From Streptomyces sp. S.PB5 (GTDB lineage Bacteria > Actinomycetota > Actinomycetes > Streptomycetales > Streptomycetaceae): DNA of 64,000 bases. Below, in pieces: positions 8,030 through 16,779 of the stretch. Location: the NCBI RefSeq assembly GCF_030403745.1, contig NZ_JAQMWP010000002.1:248001-312000 (forward strand), given 5' to 3'. The notes beneath the pieces are model-generated. The model did not search any database. It saw nothing but the letters and a program-made list of their open reading frames with translations, and was not told the DNA's origin. Position numbers and translations under genes: made by a program. Numbering within the stretch: the stretch's first letter is position 1; the number at the start of each line of letters is the position of its first letter.

Positions 8030-10306
8030 ATGACGAGGCACCCCCTGCGAGTCGCGATCATCGGCGGTGGCCCCGGCGGCCTCTACGCGGCCGCACTGCT
8101 GAAACGCCTCGACCCGGCCCGCGAGATCACCGTCTGGGAACGCAACGCCCCCGACGACACCTTCGGTTTCGGAGTGGTCCTCTCCGACGAGACCCTCGGC
8201 GGTATCGAGCACGCGGACCCGGTGGTCTACGAGGCCATGCAACGGGAGTTCGTCCGCTGGGACGACATCGACATCGTCCACAGGGGAGGGCGGCACACCT
8301 CCGGCGGCCACGGTTTCGCGGCCCTGGGCCGCAAACGCCTGCTGGAGATCCTGCACGAGCGCTGCCGCTCCCTCGGCGTGGACCTCCGCTTCCGCACGGA
8401 GGCTCCGCCCGACCTGGCCCGCACCCACGACCTCGTGATCGCCGCCGACGGAGTCAACAGCACCACCCGTGAAGGCGCCGCCCATGTGTTCCGCCCCCAT
8501 GTGACCACCCACCGCTGCCGCTACATCTGGCTCGCCGCCGACTTCGCCTTCGACGCGTTCCGCTTCGAGATCGCCGAGACGGAACACGGCGTGATGCAAC
8601 TGCACGGCTACCCGTACTCCCCCGACGCCTCCACGGTGATCGTCGAGATGCGCGAGGAGGTCTGGCGAGCCGCCGGCTTCGACGAACCGGACACCCGGGA
8701 GTCCATCGACCGCTGCGCCAAGATCTTCGCGGAAGCCCTGGGCGGCAGGCCTCTCCGCTCCAACAACTCGACATGGACGACCTTCCGCACGGTCGTCAAC
8801 GAACACTGGTCCCAAGGCAACACCGTCCTCCTCGGCGACGCCGCCCACACCGCCCACTTCTCCATCGGTTCCGGCACCAAACTCGCCGTCGAGGACGCCC
8901 TCGCCCTCGCCGCCTGTCTGGAGGAACAGCCCTCCCTGGAACAGGCGTTGACGGCGTACGAGGCGGAACGCAAAGCCGTCGTCGCCTCGACGCAGCGTGC
9001 CGCCCGCGCCAGCCTGGAGTGGTTCGAGAACCTCGGCCTCTACCTGGACCAGCCGCCCCGCCAGTTCGCCTTCAACCTCCTCACCCGCAGCCGCCGCGTC
9101 ACCCACGACAACCTCCGCCTCCGCGACGCCCGGTTCACCGGCGCCGTGGAGCGGGAGTTCGGCTGCCCGCCCGGTACGCCCCCGATGTTCACCCCGTTCC
9201 GGCTGCGCGGACTGACGCTGCGCAACCGGGTCGTCGTGTCCCCGATGGACATGTACTCGGCGGTCGACGGTCTCCCCGGCGACTTCCACCTCGTCCACCT
9301 GGGCGCGCGGGGGCTCGGCGGGGCGGGGCTGGTGATGACCGAGATGGTGTGCGTGAGCGCGGAGGGCCGGATCACCCCCGGCTGCACCGGCCTCTACACC
9401 GGAAAGCAGGCCGAGGCCTGGCGGCGGATCACCGACTTCGTGCACACGCAGGCGCCCGGTACCGCGATCGGCGTCCAGCTCGGGCACAGCGGCCGCAAGG
9501 GCTCGACCAGGCTGATGTGGGAGGGCATCGACGAGCCGCTGCCCGACGGCAACTGGCCGGTCGTGGCCGCGTCCCCGATCCCCTACGGGCCCGGCAACCA
9601 GACCCCGCGCGAGCTCACCCGCGCCCAACTCACCGACATCCGCGAGCAGTTCACAGCCGCCGCCTGGCGGGCCGCCCGCGCCGGTTTCGACCTGCTCGAA
9701 CTGCACTGCGCCCACGGCTATCTGCTGTCCGGCTTCCTCTCCCCACTCACCAACCTCCGCACCGACGCGTACGGGGGATCGCTCGCGAAACGGCTCCGGT
9801 TCCCTCTGGAGGTCTTCGACGCGATCAGGGGCGTGTGGCCGGAGGAGCGGCCCATGACCGTGCGGATCTCCGCCACCGACTGGGCGGAGGGCGGCACTTC
9901 GGCGGCGGACGCGGTCGAGATCGCCCGAGCCTTCGCCGCCCACGGTGCCGACGCGATCGACGTGTCCACCGGACAGGTCGTCGCCGAGGAGCGGCCCGAG
10001 TACGGGCGGTCGTACCAGACGCCCTTCGCGGACCGCATCCGCCAGGAGGCCGAGGTGCCGGTGATCGCGGTCGGCGCGATCTCCTCCTGGGACGACGTCA
10101 ACTCCCTGATCCTGGCGGGCCGTACGGATCTGTGCGCCCTGGCCCGCCCGCACCTCTACGACCCGCACTGGACGCTGCACGCGGCCGCCGAGCAGGGATA
10201 CGACGGACCGGGCGTCGTCTGGCCGGCCCCGTACCGCGCGGGCAGCCGACGCCCCCAGACCGGACGCACGGACGCCCCCAAGCCCCGCCTGACGCTCGGG
10301 ACTTGA
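8030..10306 (+). CDS. Fused FAD monooxygenase/Old-Yellow-Enzyme reductase (2-aminobenzoyl-CoA or salicylyl-CoA hydroxylase type)
   Basis: About 758 residues with two flavoenzyme domains. Residues 1-380 are a group A FAD monooxygenase: IIGGGPGGLYAA near the start, a DG motif in VIAADGVNS, and LLGDAAHTAHFSIGSGTKLA. From about residue 385 to the end is an OYE-type oxidoreductase: MFTPFRLRGLTLRNRVVVSPM, QLGHSGRKG, HCAHGYLLSGFLSPLTN. This fusion is known from Azoarcus 2-aminobenzoyl-CoA monooxygenase/reductase and Streptomyces salicylyl-CoA 5-hydroxylase (SdgC type). It should hydroxylate, and possibly reduce, the ring of an aryl-CoA using NAD(P)H and O2. I start at ATG 8030, just before the FAD fold. 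A GTG at 7973, overlapping the previous stop and preceded by GGAGCGG, is an equally possible coupled start. Confidence 0.85.
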   Translation: MTRHPLRVAIIGGGPGGLYAAALLKRLDPAREITVWERNAPDDTFGFGVVLSDETLGGIEHADPVVYEAMQREFVRWDDIDIVHRGGRHTSGGHGFAALGRKRLLEILHERCRSLGVDLRFRTEAPPDLARTHDLVIAADGVNSTTREGAAHVFRPHVTTHRCRYIWLAADFAFDAFRFEIAETEHGVMQLHGYPYSPDASTVIVEMREEVWRAAGFDEPDTRESIDRCAKIFAEALGGRPLRSNNSTWTTFRTVVNEHWSQGNTVLLGDAAHTAHFSIGSGTKLAVEDALALAACLEEQPSLEQALTAYEAERKAVVASTQRAARASLEWFENLGLYLDQPPRQFAFNLLTRSRRVTHDNLRLRDARFTGAVEREFGCPPGTPPMFTPFRLRGLTLRNRVVVSPMDMYSAVDGLPGDFHLVHLGARGLGGAGLVMTEMVCVSAEGRITPGCTGLYTGKQAEAWRRITDFVHTQAPGTAIGVQLGHSGRKGSTRLMWEGIDEPLPDGNWPVVAASPIPYGPGNQTPRELTRAQLTDIREQFTAAAWRAARAGFDLLELHCAHGYLLSGFLSPLTNLRTDAYGGSLAKRLRFPLEVFDAIRGVWPEERPMTVRISATDWAEGGTSAADAVEIARAFAAHGADAIDVSTGQVVAEERPEYGRSYQTPFADRIRQEAEVPVIAVGAISSWDDVNSLILAGRTDLCALARPHLYDPHWTLHAAAEQGYDGPGVVWPAPYRAGSRRPQTGRTDAPKPRLTLGT

Positions 10307-10343
10307 GAGCTGCCGGCATCATGAGGTCACCTTCCCGCCGCGG

Positions 10344-11156
10344 TCACATGCCGACGAACGCCGCCCCTGCGTCCCGCAGCCGTTCGTGCAGCCCGCGGAA
10401 CACCGCTGCCGAGCGTTCGCCGGGCCAGTCCTCGGGGAGCAGCGCGGAGGGGAGGCCGGGGTCGGCGTAGGGCAGGTGGCGCCAGGAGTCCAGGGCGAGG
10501 AGGTAGTCGCGGTAGGCCTCCTCGGGCGGAGTGTCCTCGCGCTCCTCCCACGCGTGCAGCACGGGCGCGTGCCGGTCGAGGAACTCCTCGTGCTCCTTGG
10601 CGATGGCCGCGAGGTCCCACCAGCGGGCGACGGCCTCGGCGGTCGGGGCGTAGCCGAGGTGGTCGCCGCGGAAGAAGTCGACGTACGGGTCGAGGCGGAG
10701 CCGCTGGAGCACATGGCGGGCCTCCTCGTACAGCCGTGCCGGCGCGATCCACACCCCCGGCGCCGCGGTCCCGAAGCCCAGCCCGGCGAGCCGTGAGCGC
10801 AGTACGTGCCGCTTCTGCCGCTCGGACTCCGGCACGGAGAACACGGCGAGTACCCAGCCCTCGTCCTCGGGCGGCGCGACGGCGTAGATGCGGCGGTCGC
10901 CGTCCTCCAGCAACTGCCGTGCGTCCGGGGACAGTTCGTACCCGGCGGCGCCGTGTGCGGTGCGGGCGGGGACGAGCAGTCCGCGGCGTTTGAGTCTGGA
11001 CACCGAGGAGCGTACGGAGGGGGCGTCCACGCCTGCCGCGGCGAGCAGCCGGATGAGCTCGGCGACCGGTACCGGGCCGGGCACGAAGCGGCCGTAGGCG
11101 CCGTAGAGCGTGACGATGAGAGACCGTGGTGCATGTTGGTCGGACACGTTGATCAT
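10344..11156 (-). CDS. PaaX-family transcriptional regulator
   Basis: A 270-residue PaaX-type repressor. The N-terminal winged helix begins RSLIVTLYGAYGRF and includes SVRSSVSRLKRRGLL as the recognition-helix region, followed by the central and C-terminal PaaX domains. PaaX proteins sense aryl-CoA thioesters (phenylacetyl-CoA in E. coli), which fits a gene inside an aryl-CoA degradation cluster. It lies 15 bp downstream of the ligase gene on the same strand, so ligase and regulator probably form one operon. The likely targets are the shared motif sites at 7052 and 12842, by inference only. Confidence 0.88.
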   Translation of the reverse strand: MINVSDQHAPRSLIVTLYGAYGRFVPGPVPVAELIRLLAAAGVDAPSVRSSVSRLKRRGLLVPARTAHGAAGYELSPDARQLLEDGDRRIYAVAPPEDEGWVLAVFSVPESERQKRHVLRSRLAGLGFGTAAPGVWIAPARLYEEARHVLQRLRLDPYVDFFRGDHLGYAPTAEAVARWWDLAAIAKEHEEFLDRHAPVLHAWEEREDTPPEEAYRDYLLALDSWRHLPYADPGLPSALLPEDWPGERSAAVFRGLHERLRDAGAAFVGM

Positions 11157-11171
11157 CTTAGGTCTTCGGTA

Positions 11172-12764
11172 TCAGTGCTGGTCACCCTCGGTGCGCAGGC
11201 GGAACCGCTGGAGTTTGCCGGTCGCGGTGCGCGGCAGCGCGTCCAGGAAGACGATCTCGCGCGGACACTTGTACGGCGCGAGCTCCGCCTTCACGAAGGC
11301 GCGCAGCGCATCGGCGTCCCGCGCGGCGCCCTCCTTCAGCACGGCGTACGCCACGACGACCTGCCCGCGGGCTTCGTCGTCCCGCCCCACGACGGCGGCC
11401 TCGACGACGTCCGGATGGCGCAGCAGCGCGTCCTCGACCTCCGGCCCGGCGATGTTGTACCCGGCGGAGATGATCATGTCGTCCGCGCGGGCGACGTACC
11501 GGAAGTAGCCGTCGCCCTCCCGGACATAGGTGTCGCCGGTGACGTTCCAGCCGAAGCGCACGTACTCGCCCTGCCGTGGATCGGCGAGATACCGGCATCC
11601 GACGGGCCCGCGCACGGCGAGCAGTCCGGGCTCGCCGTCGGGCATGTCCCGGCCGGCGTCGTCGACCACGCGCGCGTGCCACCCCGGCACGGGCACCCCC
11701 GTGGTCCCCGGCCTGATGTGCTCGTCGGCGGCGGAGATGAAGATGTGCAGCAGCTCGGTCGCGCCGATGCCGTTGATGATCCGCAGCCCGGTGCGCTCGT
11801 GCCAGGCCTGCCAGGTGGCGGCGGGCAGGTTCTCGCCGGCGGAGACGCAGCGGCGGAGCGAGGAGATGTCGTGGGCGTCCAGCTCGTCGAGCATCGCGCG
11901 GTAGGCGGTGGGCGCGGTGAACACGATGGAGACGCGGTGTTCGGCGATCGCGGGCAACAACTGCCTGGGCCCTGCCTGTTCGAGGAGGAGCGCACTGGCA
12001 CCGGCCCGCATCGGGAAGACGACGAGTCCGCCGAGGCCGAAGGTGAAGCCGAGGGGAGGGCTGCCGGCGAAGACATCATCCGCATGTGGCCGCAGCACAT
12101 GGGCGGAGAACGTGTCGGCTGTCGCGAGCACATCCCGGTGGAAGTGCATGCACCCCTTGGGGCGCCCGGTGGTACCGGAGGTGAAGGCGATCAGCGCGAC
12201 ATCGTCGGCGGCGGTCGCGACGGCGGGGTACGGGGCGGTGGGCGCCGTCCGGTTGAGGAGATCGTCGGGGGCGTCACCGCCGTAGGTCGTGATCCGGAGC
12301 CCGGGTATCTCGGCCTTGGCGAGGTCGTCGACGGCCCGTATGTCGCACAGCGCATGACCGACCTGCGCGATCTCGCACATCGTGGCCAGCTCGTGCGGCC
12401 GCTGCTGGGCCAGCACGGTCACGGCGACGGCCCCCGCCTTGAGCACGGCCAGCCAGCAGGCCGCGAGCCAGGGTGTGGTGGGGCCGCGCAGCAGCACACG
12501 ATTGCCGGGTACGACGCCGAGGTCACCGGTGAGCAGATGCGCGAGCCGGTCGACGTGGGCGCGCAGGGTGCCGTACGTCCATGTCTCCCCGGAGGGGGTG
12601 TGGAACACCGGCCGGTCGTCGGGCGGGCCGGTCAGCAGCTCGGCGGCACAGTTCAGCCGATCGGGGTACCTCAGCTCCGGGAGTTCGAACCGGAGCTCGG
12701 GCCACTGGTCCGGGGGTGGGAGATGGTCGCGCGCGAAGGTGTCGATGTGCGCCGAACGGTTCAT
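11172..12764 (-). CDS. Aryl-CoA ligase (2-aminobenzoate/benzoate-CoA ligase type)
   Basis: A 530-residue AMP-forming acyl/aryl-CoA ligase. It has the P-loop-like FTSGTTGRPKG (about 192-202), the IINGIGATELLHIF motif typical of benzoate and aminobenzoate-CoA ligases, GDTYVREGDGYFRYVARADD, and the C-terminal catalytic lysine in RTATGKLQRF. It would activate the aromatic acid with ATP and CoA as the entry step of the cluster. The start ATG at 12764 has AAGGGGG upstream. It is divergent from the acyl-CoA dehydrogenase gene; on the minus strand TTGACT (12855-12850) overlaps the shared motif and could serve as its own -35 box. Substrate choice between anthranilate, salicylate and benzoate is not proven. 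Confidence 0.85.
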   Translation of the reverse strand: MNRSAHIDTFARDHLPPPDQWPELRFELPELRYPDRLNCAAELLTGPPDDRPVFHTPSGETWTYGTLRAHVDRLAHLLTGDLGVVPGNRVLLRGPTTPWLAACWLAVLKAGAVAVTVLAQQRPHELATMCEIAQVGHALCDIRAVDDLAKAEIPGLRITTYGGDAPDDLLNRTAPTAPYPAVATAADDVALIAFTSGTTGRPKGCMHFHRDVLATADTFSAHVLRPHADDVFAGSPPLGFTFGLGGLVVFPMRAGASALLLEQAGPRQLLPAIAEHRVSIVFTAPTAYRAMLDELDAHDISSLRRCVSAGENLPAATWQAWHERTGLRIINGIGATELLHIFISAADEHIRPGTTGVPVPGWHARVVDDAGRDMPDGEPGLLAVRGPVGCRYLADPRQGEYVRFGWNVTGDTYVREGDGYFRYVARADDMIISAGYNIAGPEVEDALLRHPDVVEAAVVGRDDEARGQVVVAYAVLKEGAARDADALRAFVKAELAPYKCPREIVFLDALPRTATGKLQRFRLRTEGDQH

Positions 12765-12841
12765 GGCGGTTCGCCCCCTTGCCTGGTCGGCCTGCCTTGT
12801 GGGCGTCGTGGGTGGGCTCGCGCAAGCAGCGTATCGTCTTG

Positions 12842-12871
12842 GTGACGACAGTCAATGGGACGCGATACGGT
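12842..12871. promoter_or_regulatory. Candidate bidirectional promoter/operator B of the aryl-CoA cluster
   Basis: GTGACGACAGTCAA (12842-12855) repeats the sequence at 7052, again with an 18-bp gap from GTGACG to a TAnnnT box (TACGGT, 12866). It sits in the 136-bp divergent region between the ligase and acyl-CoA dehydrogenase genes. A TCGTC-N5-GACGA dyad (12834-12848) overlaps its left side. Confidence 0.5.
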
Positions 12872-12900
12872 GGAAGGGTCCAGCGGAGAGGGGACCGGCA

Positions 12901-14034
12901 ATGCCCGCATTCTCGCTCGATCCGGCACAAACCGCCTGGTGTGCGGAGCTCCGCACCCTGGCCGCCGACCGTCTGCGCCCCCTCGCGGACAAGGGCGAGC
13001 CGGGCCGCGTCAACCGGCCCCTGCTCGCCGAACTCGGCCAACTGGGCTTGCTGCGGCGCCTGTTCACCTCCGGCGCCCTCGATCTCTGCCTGATGCGGGA
13101 GTCCCTGGCGTACGCCTGCACGGAAGCGGAGACCGCCCTCGCGTTGCAGGGGCTGGGGGCGTATCCGGTGCACGCGCACGGCACCCCCGCCCAGCGGGAG
13201 CGGTGGCTGCCCCCGGTGAGTGAGGGACGGGCCGTGGCCGCGTTCGCACTGAGCGAGCCGGGGGCGGGGTCGGACGCGGCGGCGCTGGACCTGCGGGCGG
13301 AGCCCGACGGCCCCGCCCGCTGGCGTCTCACCGGGGAGAAGCGCTGGATCTCCAACGCCCCCGAGGCCGACTTCCACACGGTCTTCGCGCGCACCACCCC
13401 CGGTGCCGGGGCCCGTGGTGTCACCGCGTTCCTCGTCCCCGCCGACCGCCCCGGGCTCACCGGCACCGCCCTCGACATGCTCTCGCCGCACCCCATCGGT
13501 GCCCTGGACTTCGACGCCGTGCCCGTCACCGCCGCCGACGTCCTCGGGGAGCCGGACCGCGGGTTCCGGGTCGCGATGGGCACGCTCAACCTCTTCCGCC
13601 CCAGCGTCGGCGCGTTCGCCGTCGGCATGGCCCAGGCCGCGCTCGACGCCACCCTTGCCCACACCTCTCGACGCGAGGCGTTCGGCGGGAAGTTGAAGGA
13701 CCTCCAGACCGTCGCCCACCAGGTCGCCGAGCTCGCCCTGCGCACCGACGCGGCCCGCCTCATGGTGTACGCGGCGGCGACGGCGTACGACGAAGGCGCC
13801 CTCGACGTCCCCAAGCGCGCGGCGATGGCGAAACTGCTCGCCACCGAGACCGCGCAGTACGTCGTCGACACGGCCGTCCAGTTGCACGGGGCGCGGGCAC
13901 TGCAGCGCGGCCATCTGCTGGAGCACCTGTACCGGGAGGTGCGCGCCCCGCGGATCTACGAGGGGGCGAGCGAGGTCCAACGCGGCATCATCGCCAAGGA
14001 GTTGTACGCGAACCTGGAGGAGGCGTCCCGGTGA
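12901..14034 (+). CDS. Acyl-CoA dehydrogenase family protein
   Basis: A 377-residue FAD-dependent acyl-CoA dehydrogenase with the usual FAD signatures: AFALSEPGAGSDAAALDLRA and WRLTGEKRWISNAPEADFHTVFART. The C-terminal RIYEGASEVQRGIIAKEL segment carries the Glu position used as catalytic base in several subfamilies. GAGAGGGG precedes the ATG at 12901; the longer open frame is antisense to the ligase and not real. It shares a GTGA overlap with ridA. It probably oxidises a cyclohexene-type or ring-opened CoA intermediate made by the fused monooxygenase/reductase. Confidence 0.87.
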   Translation: MPAFSLDPAQTAWCAELRTLAADRLRPLADKGEPGRVNRPLLAELGQLGLLRRLFTSGALDLCLMRESLAYACTEAETALALQGLGAYPVHAHGTPAQRERWLPPVSEGRAVAAFALSEPGAGSDAAALDLRAEPDGPARWRLTGEKRWISNAPEADFHTVFARTTPGAGARGVTAFLVPADRPGLTGTALDMLSPHPIGALDFDAVPVTAADVLGEPDRGFRVAMGTLNLFRPSVGAFAVGMAQAALDATLAHTSRREAFGGKLKDLQTVAHQVAELALRTDAARLMVYAAATAYDEGALDVPKRAAMAKLLATETAQYVVDTAVQLHGARALQRGHLLEHLYREVRAPRIYEGASEVQRGIIAKELYANLEEASR

Positions 14035-14429
14035 GCACCGAGCGCGTCAACCCGTCCGAGCTCTCCCCGCCCACGGGTTTCTCCCACGCCGTGGTCGCCA
14101 CCGGCACCCGGGTGGTCTTCCTGGCCGGCCAGACGGCCCTCGACGGCGACGGGAAGGTCGTGGGGGAGGGGCTCGTGGAGCAGTTCGAGAGGGCGCTCAC
14201 CAATCTGCTGGGAGCGCTGCGGGCCTCCGGCGGCACCCCCGCCGACCTCGCCCGCGTCACCGTGTACGCCACGGATGTCGCCGACTACCGCGCCCGAGCG
14301 GCCGAACTCGGGGGTGTCTGGCGGAGGTTGGCGGGCCGGGAGTACCCGGCGATGGCCGTCGTCCAGGTCGTACGCCTGTGGGACGAGGAGGCGTTGGTGG
14401 AACTGGACGGCTTCGCGGTACTGCCGTAG
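14031..14429 (+). CDS. RidA family protein (enamine/imine deaminase fold)
   Basis: A 132-residue YjgF/YER057c/UK114 protein: PPTGFSHAVVATGTRVVFLAGQTALDGDGKVVG, then FERALTNLLGALRASGGTPADLARVTVYATDVADYR, ending YPAMAVVQVVRLWDEEALVELDGFAVLP. RidA enzymes hydrolyse reactive enamines and imines. Translation is coupled to the acyl-CoA dehydrogenase gene by a 4-bp GTGA overlap. In a 2-aminobenzoyl-CoA pathway the dearomatised product carries an enamine nitrogen, so a RidA paralogue could release ammonia from it. That supports anthranilate over salicylate as substrate, but it is inference. The canonical RidA arginine was not confirmed by alignment. Confidence 0.85.
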   Translation: MSTERVNPSELSPPTGFSHAVVATGTRVVFLAGQTALDGDGKVVGEGLVEQFERALTNLLGALRASGGTPADLARVTVYATDVADYRARAAELGGVWRRLAGREYPAMAVVQVVRLWDEEALVELDGFAVLP

Positions 14430-14442
14430 CGGCCCAGCGGGA

Positions 14443-14631
14443 TCAGGCCGCCATGGCGAGCTGCGTGACCCGGTGCGGAGCCACGACGCTGCCGTCGGCG
14501 CGCAGCTCACCGGAGTCGTCGAAGACGATCGCCCCGTCGCACAACAGGCTCCAGCCCTGCTCGGGGTGGGCGGACACGACGTGCGGACCGGCGGCGTCGG
14601 AGGAAGGGCACGAAGGCTGGTGGGAACACAT
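14443..14631 (-). CDS. DUF5999 family small protein
   Basis: A 62-residue protein, MCSHQPSCPSSDAAGPHVV followed by HPEQGWSLLCDGAIVFDDSGEL, the pattern of the small Streptomyces DUF5999 family. Three Cys residues may bind metal. The ATG at 14631 is preceded by GGAGGTG at a 6-nt spacing, so the in-frame extension to 14688 is not needed. Function is unknown. The gene is convergent with ridA, 13 bp apart. Confidence 0.78.
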   Translation of the reverse strand: MCSHQPSCPSSDAAGPHVVSAHPEQGWSLLCDGAIVFDDSGELRADGSVVAPHRVTQLAMAA

Positions 14632-14689
14632 GTCGCACCTCCACATCGGGAGGACGATCCGTACGGGTCGTCCGTATGGATAGACCATG

Positions 14690-15109
14690 CTCCCGCCGCG
14701 AACTCATCGGAACCCCAGGACGCCGACCGTGACAACACGCGGACAACTCCAGGACCGATCCACGAAAACCGCTGCGGACTCGCCACCGAAGAAGTGACGA
14801 TCACGCTCGTCGGCGCGCCCGGCCGGTGCCTGCGGAGGATTCCGTTCCGCTGACTTGGAAGGCATGTCCGTTCCCTGTCCGGCATCTACCGCTCGCTCGG
14901 CAGCTCCGGCCCGGTCTTCGTCAGCTCGTCCGTGAGCCAGGGCTCCCCGAGCGTCCGCCACGGCATCGGCGGCACCCGTGCCGTGTGCGACGGCGCCGAG
15001 CACGGGTGGGAGAACACCGGCAGGCTGAACGCCGGCGATCCGGCGGCGATCTCGCGGAGACCGGTCGCCGCCGGGTCGGCGACCACGTCGTCGATGAGGG
15101 CCTGCGGCT
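14690..15109. other. Gene-free interval downstream of vanX
   Basis: No gene could be supported. Several frames stay open on both strands. One minus-strand frame reads ALIDDVVADPAATGLREIA, then VPPMPWRTLGEPWLTDEL, which looks protein-like, but it has no start of its own, overlaps the vanX end and matches no family I recognise. It may be the decayed remnant of a gene. Confidence 0.4.
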
Positions 15110-15718
15110 TTATACGACGGGGAAATCGAAATAGGTGTCCGGATAGGGCTCGTCGTCCAGCGTGTAATGCCACCATTCACGCTCGTACGCGCTGAAACCG
15201 CAGGTCTCCATGAGGGATCGCAGGGCCCGGCGGTTTTGTGCCTCGCCGGGCGTGATCCCTGGTGCGCCATGGTGGGAGACGGGATCCATCAGATCGTGGT
15301 CGCCGCCCATGGGGACGAGTTCACCCGTGGCCAGGTCATAGAGCGTGAGGTCGACGGTGCTGCCCCGGCTGTGGCCCGACCTGGCGGCCACATATCCCTC
15401 CGCGAACATGTCCGCCCTGCCGATACGGGGATAGTGCCGCGCCTTTCTCCGGCCGTCTTCCGGTTCCCGCGACCAGCGCAGAAAGCAGTCGACGGCATGC
15501 TGCGGCCGATAGCCGTCCCAGAGCAGTAGCCCGAACCCCAGCGACGCGGCCTTCTCCTGAGCCCGCTCCAGGGCCGCGCACAGCGCCCTCGTGCCGACGA
15601 CCCGATTGGCCAGATATCCGTCCACCGGTTTTCCGGTGAAATTGTCCCAGGTGGCGTATTTGGCGTCCCAGCGGATTCCGGGTGCCATCTCGTCCACGAA
15701 GACGAAGCCGTCCCTCAT
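15110..15718 (-). CDS. vanX: D-Ala-D-Ala dipeptidase VanX
   Basis: A zinc dipeptidase of 202 residues, exactly the usual VanX length. It hydrolyses D-Ala-D-Ala so that only D-Ala-D-Lac reaches peptidoglycan precursors. The metal and catalytic motifs are SGHSRGSTVDLTLYD (His and Asp ligands) and EWWHYT (catalytic Glu and third His), with YATWDNFTGKPVDGY near the N-terminus. The ATG at 15718 overlaps the vanA stop (ATGA), so vanH-vanA-vanX is a tightly coupled operon. It acts in the cytoplasm. Confidence 0.96.
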   Translation of the reverse strand: MRDGFVFVDEMAPGIRWDAKYATWDNFTGKPVDGYLANRVVGTRALCAALERAQEKAASLGFGLLLWDGYRPQHAVDCFLRWSREPEDGRRKARHYPRIGRADMFAEGYVAARSGHSRGSTVDLTLYDLATGELVPMGGDHDLMDPVSHHGAPGITPGEAQNRRALRSLMETCGFSAYEREWWHYTLDDEPYPDTYFDFPVV

Positions 15719-16779
15719 CGGATCTTTCCTGTCAGGGCGAGGGAGACGGTCCGGTCGATCACCTCGGAGAGCGGAATTCCCGCGGCCGCCATCATGCGCG
15801 GATAACGGCTGTAGGAGGTCATGCCGGGGAAGGTGTTGACCTCGTTGAGGACCACCTCTCCGTCCTCCTTGAGGAACATGTCCACCCGGGAAAGACCGCT
15901 GCACCCCAGGGCGCGGTACACGGCCTCGGCCGTCTCCCGGACGCGCAGTCGTGACGCTTCGGGGATGTCGGCGGGGACGACGGCCGTGGAGTTCTCGGAA
16001 CCGGTCTCGGGGGCGTCCTCCTGATGGATCCTGAAGAACCCGTGCGAGAGCGCGATCCGGTCGACCTCGCCGACGACGAGATCCGACTCGTTCCCGAGGA
16101 CGGCGCACCCGATCTCGCTGCCGACGACGGCCTCCTCGATCAGCACCTTGGAGTCGTACCGCCGTGCCGTCTCCACCGCACTCGGGAGTTCCTCCGCCCG
16201 GGACACCTCGGTGACGCCGAAGGAGGATCCGGAACGGGCCGGTTTCACGAACACCGGGTAGGTGAGCCGGGCGGGGTCGACGGTTTCGCCCGCCGAGACC
16301 GTCCGGAAGACCGGCGTGGCGATTCCCGCGTTCGCGGCGACGACATAGGTGAGGGATTTGTCCATGCACAGGGCGGAACTCTGGATGTCGCAGCCGATGT
16401 AGGGGATGCCGGAGAGCTCCAGCAGGCCCTGTATCGCGCCGTCCTCACCGAGTGTGCCGTGGAGCACGGGCAGCACGACGTCCAGCCGGACCGTTTCGTA
16501 GCGCCCCTGCCCCTGCTGCCCCTGCTGCTCCGGCTCCAGGAGCAGCAGTCCGTGCACGTCGCTGTCGGGCGACAGTACGACGGGACGGCAGCCGCCGGTC
16601 TCCCAGTCCGCGTCGGGCCCGTCGCAGAGTTTCCAGGCGCCGCTCTTCGTGATCCCGATGCAGAAGGGCTCGTATTTCTCCGGGTCGAGGTTCCTGAGCA
16701 GCTCTCGCGCGGATTTGACGGAGACGAAGTGCTCCTCGGAACGGCCGCCGAAGAGGACGCCGACCTTCAGCCTAGCCAT
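15715..16779 (-). CDS. vanA: D-alanine--D-lactate ligase VanA
   Basis: ATP-grasp ligase, 354 residues, joining D-Ala to D-lactate. VGVLFGGRSEEHFVSVKSA at the N-terminus, the VanA-type segment CMDKSLTYVVAANAGIATP in the middle, and ATP-grasp motifs YPVFVKPARSGSSFGV and EVVLNEVNTFPGMTSYSRYP near the end. The CMDKSLTY region, together with vanH and vanX neighbours, marks it as a D-Lac rather than a housekeeping D-Ala-D-Ala ligase. The start overlaps the vanH stop by 8 bp. Confidence 0.95.
   Translation of the reverse strand: MARLKVGVLFGGRSEEHFVSVKSARELLRNLDPEKYEPFCIGITKSGAWKLCDGPDADWETGGCRPVVLSPDSDVHGLLLLEPEQQGQQGQGRYETVRLDVVLPVLHGTLGEDGAIQGLLELSGIPYIGCDIQSSALCMDKSLTYVVAANAGIATPVFRTVSAGETVDPARLTYPVFVKPARSGSSFGVTEVSRAEELPSAVETARRYDSKVLIEEAVVGSEIGCAVLGNESDLVVGEVDRIALSHGFFRIHQEDAPETGSENSTAVVPADIPEASRLRVRETAEAVYRALGCSGLSRVDMFLKEDGEVVLNEVNTFPGMTSYSRYPRMMAAAGIPLSEVIDRTVSLALTGKIR

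Noticed and set aside
7988..10180. Minus-strand open frame of 730 codons opposite the fused monooxygenase/reductase
   Set aside because: Shadow frame: Gly/Val/Asp-rich, no domain, while the plus strand has complete flavoenzyme motifs.
12834..12848. TCGTC-N5-GACGA dyad as a third copy of the SPFH operator
   Set aside because: Only the inner 5+5 bases match; the flanking TTW/WAA are missing and TCGTC is common in this genome.
14886..15176. Minus-strand frame downstream of vanX as a possible extra van gene
   Set aside because: It overlaps the vanX end in another frame, has no ribosome-binding site and matches no known van accessory protein.
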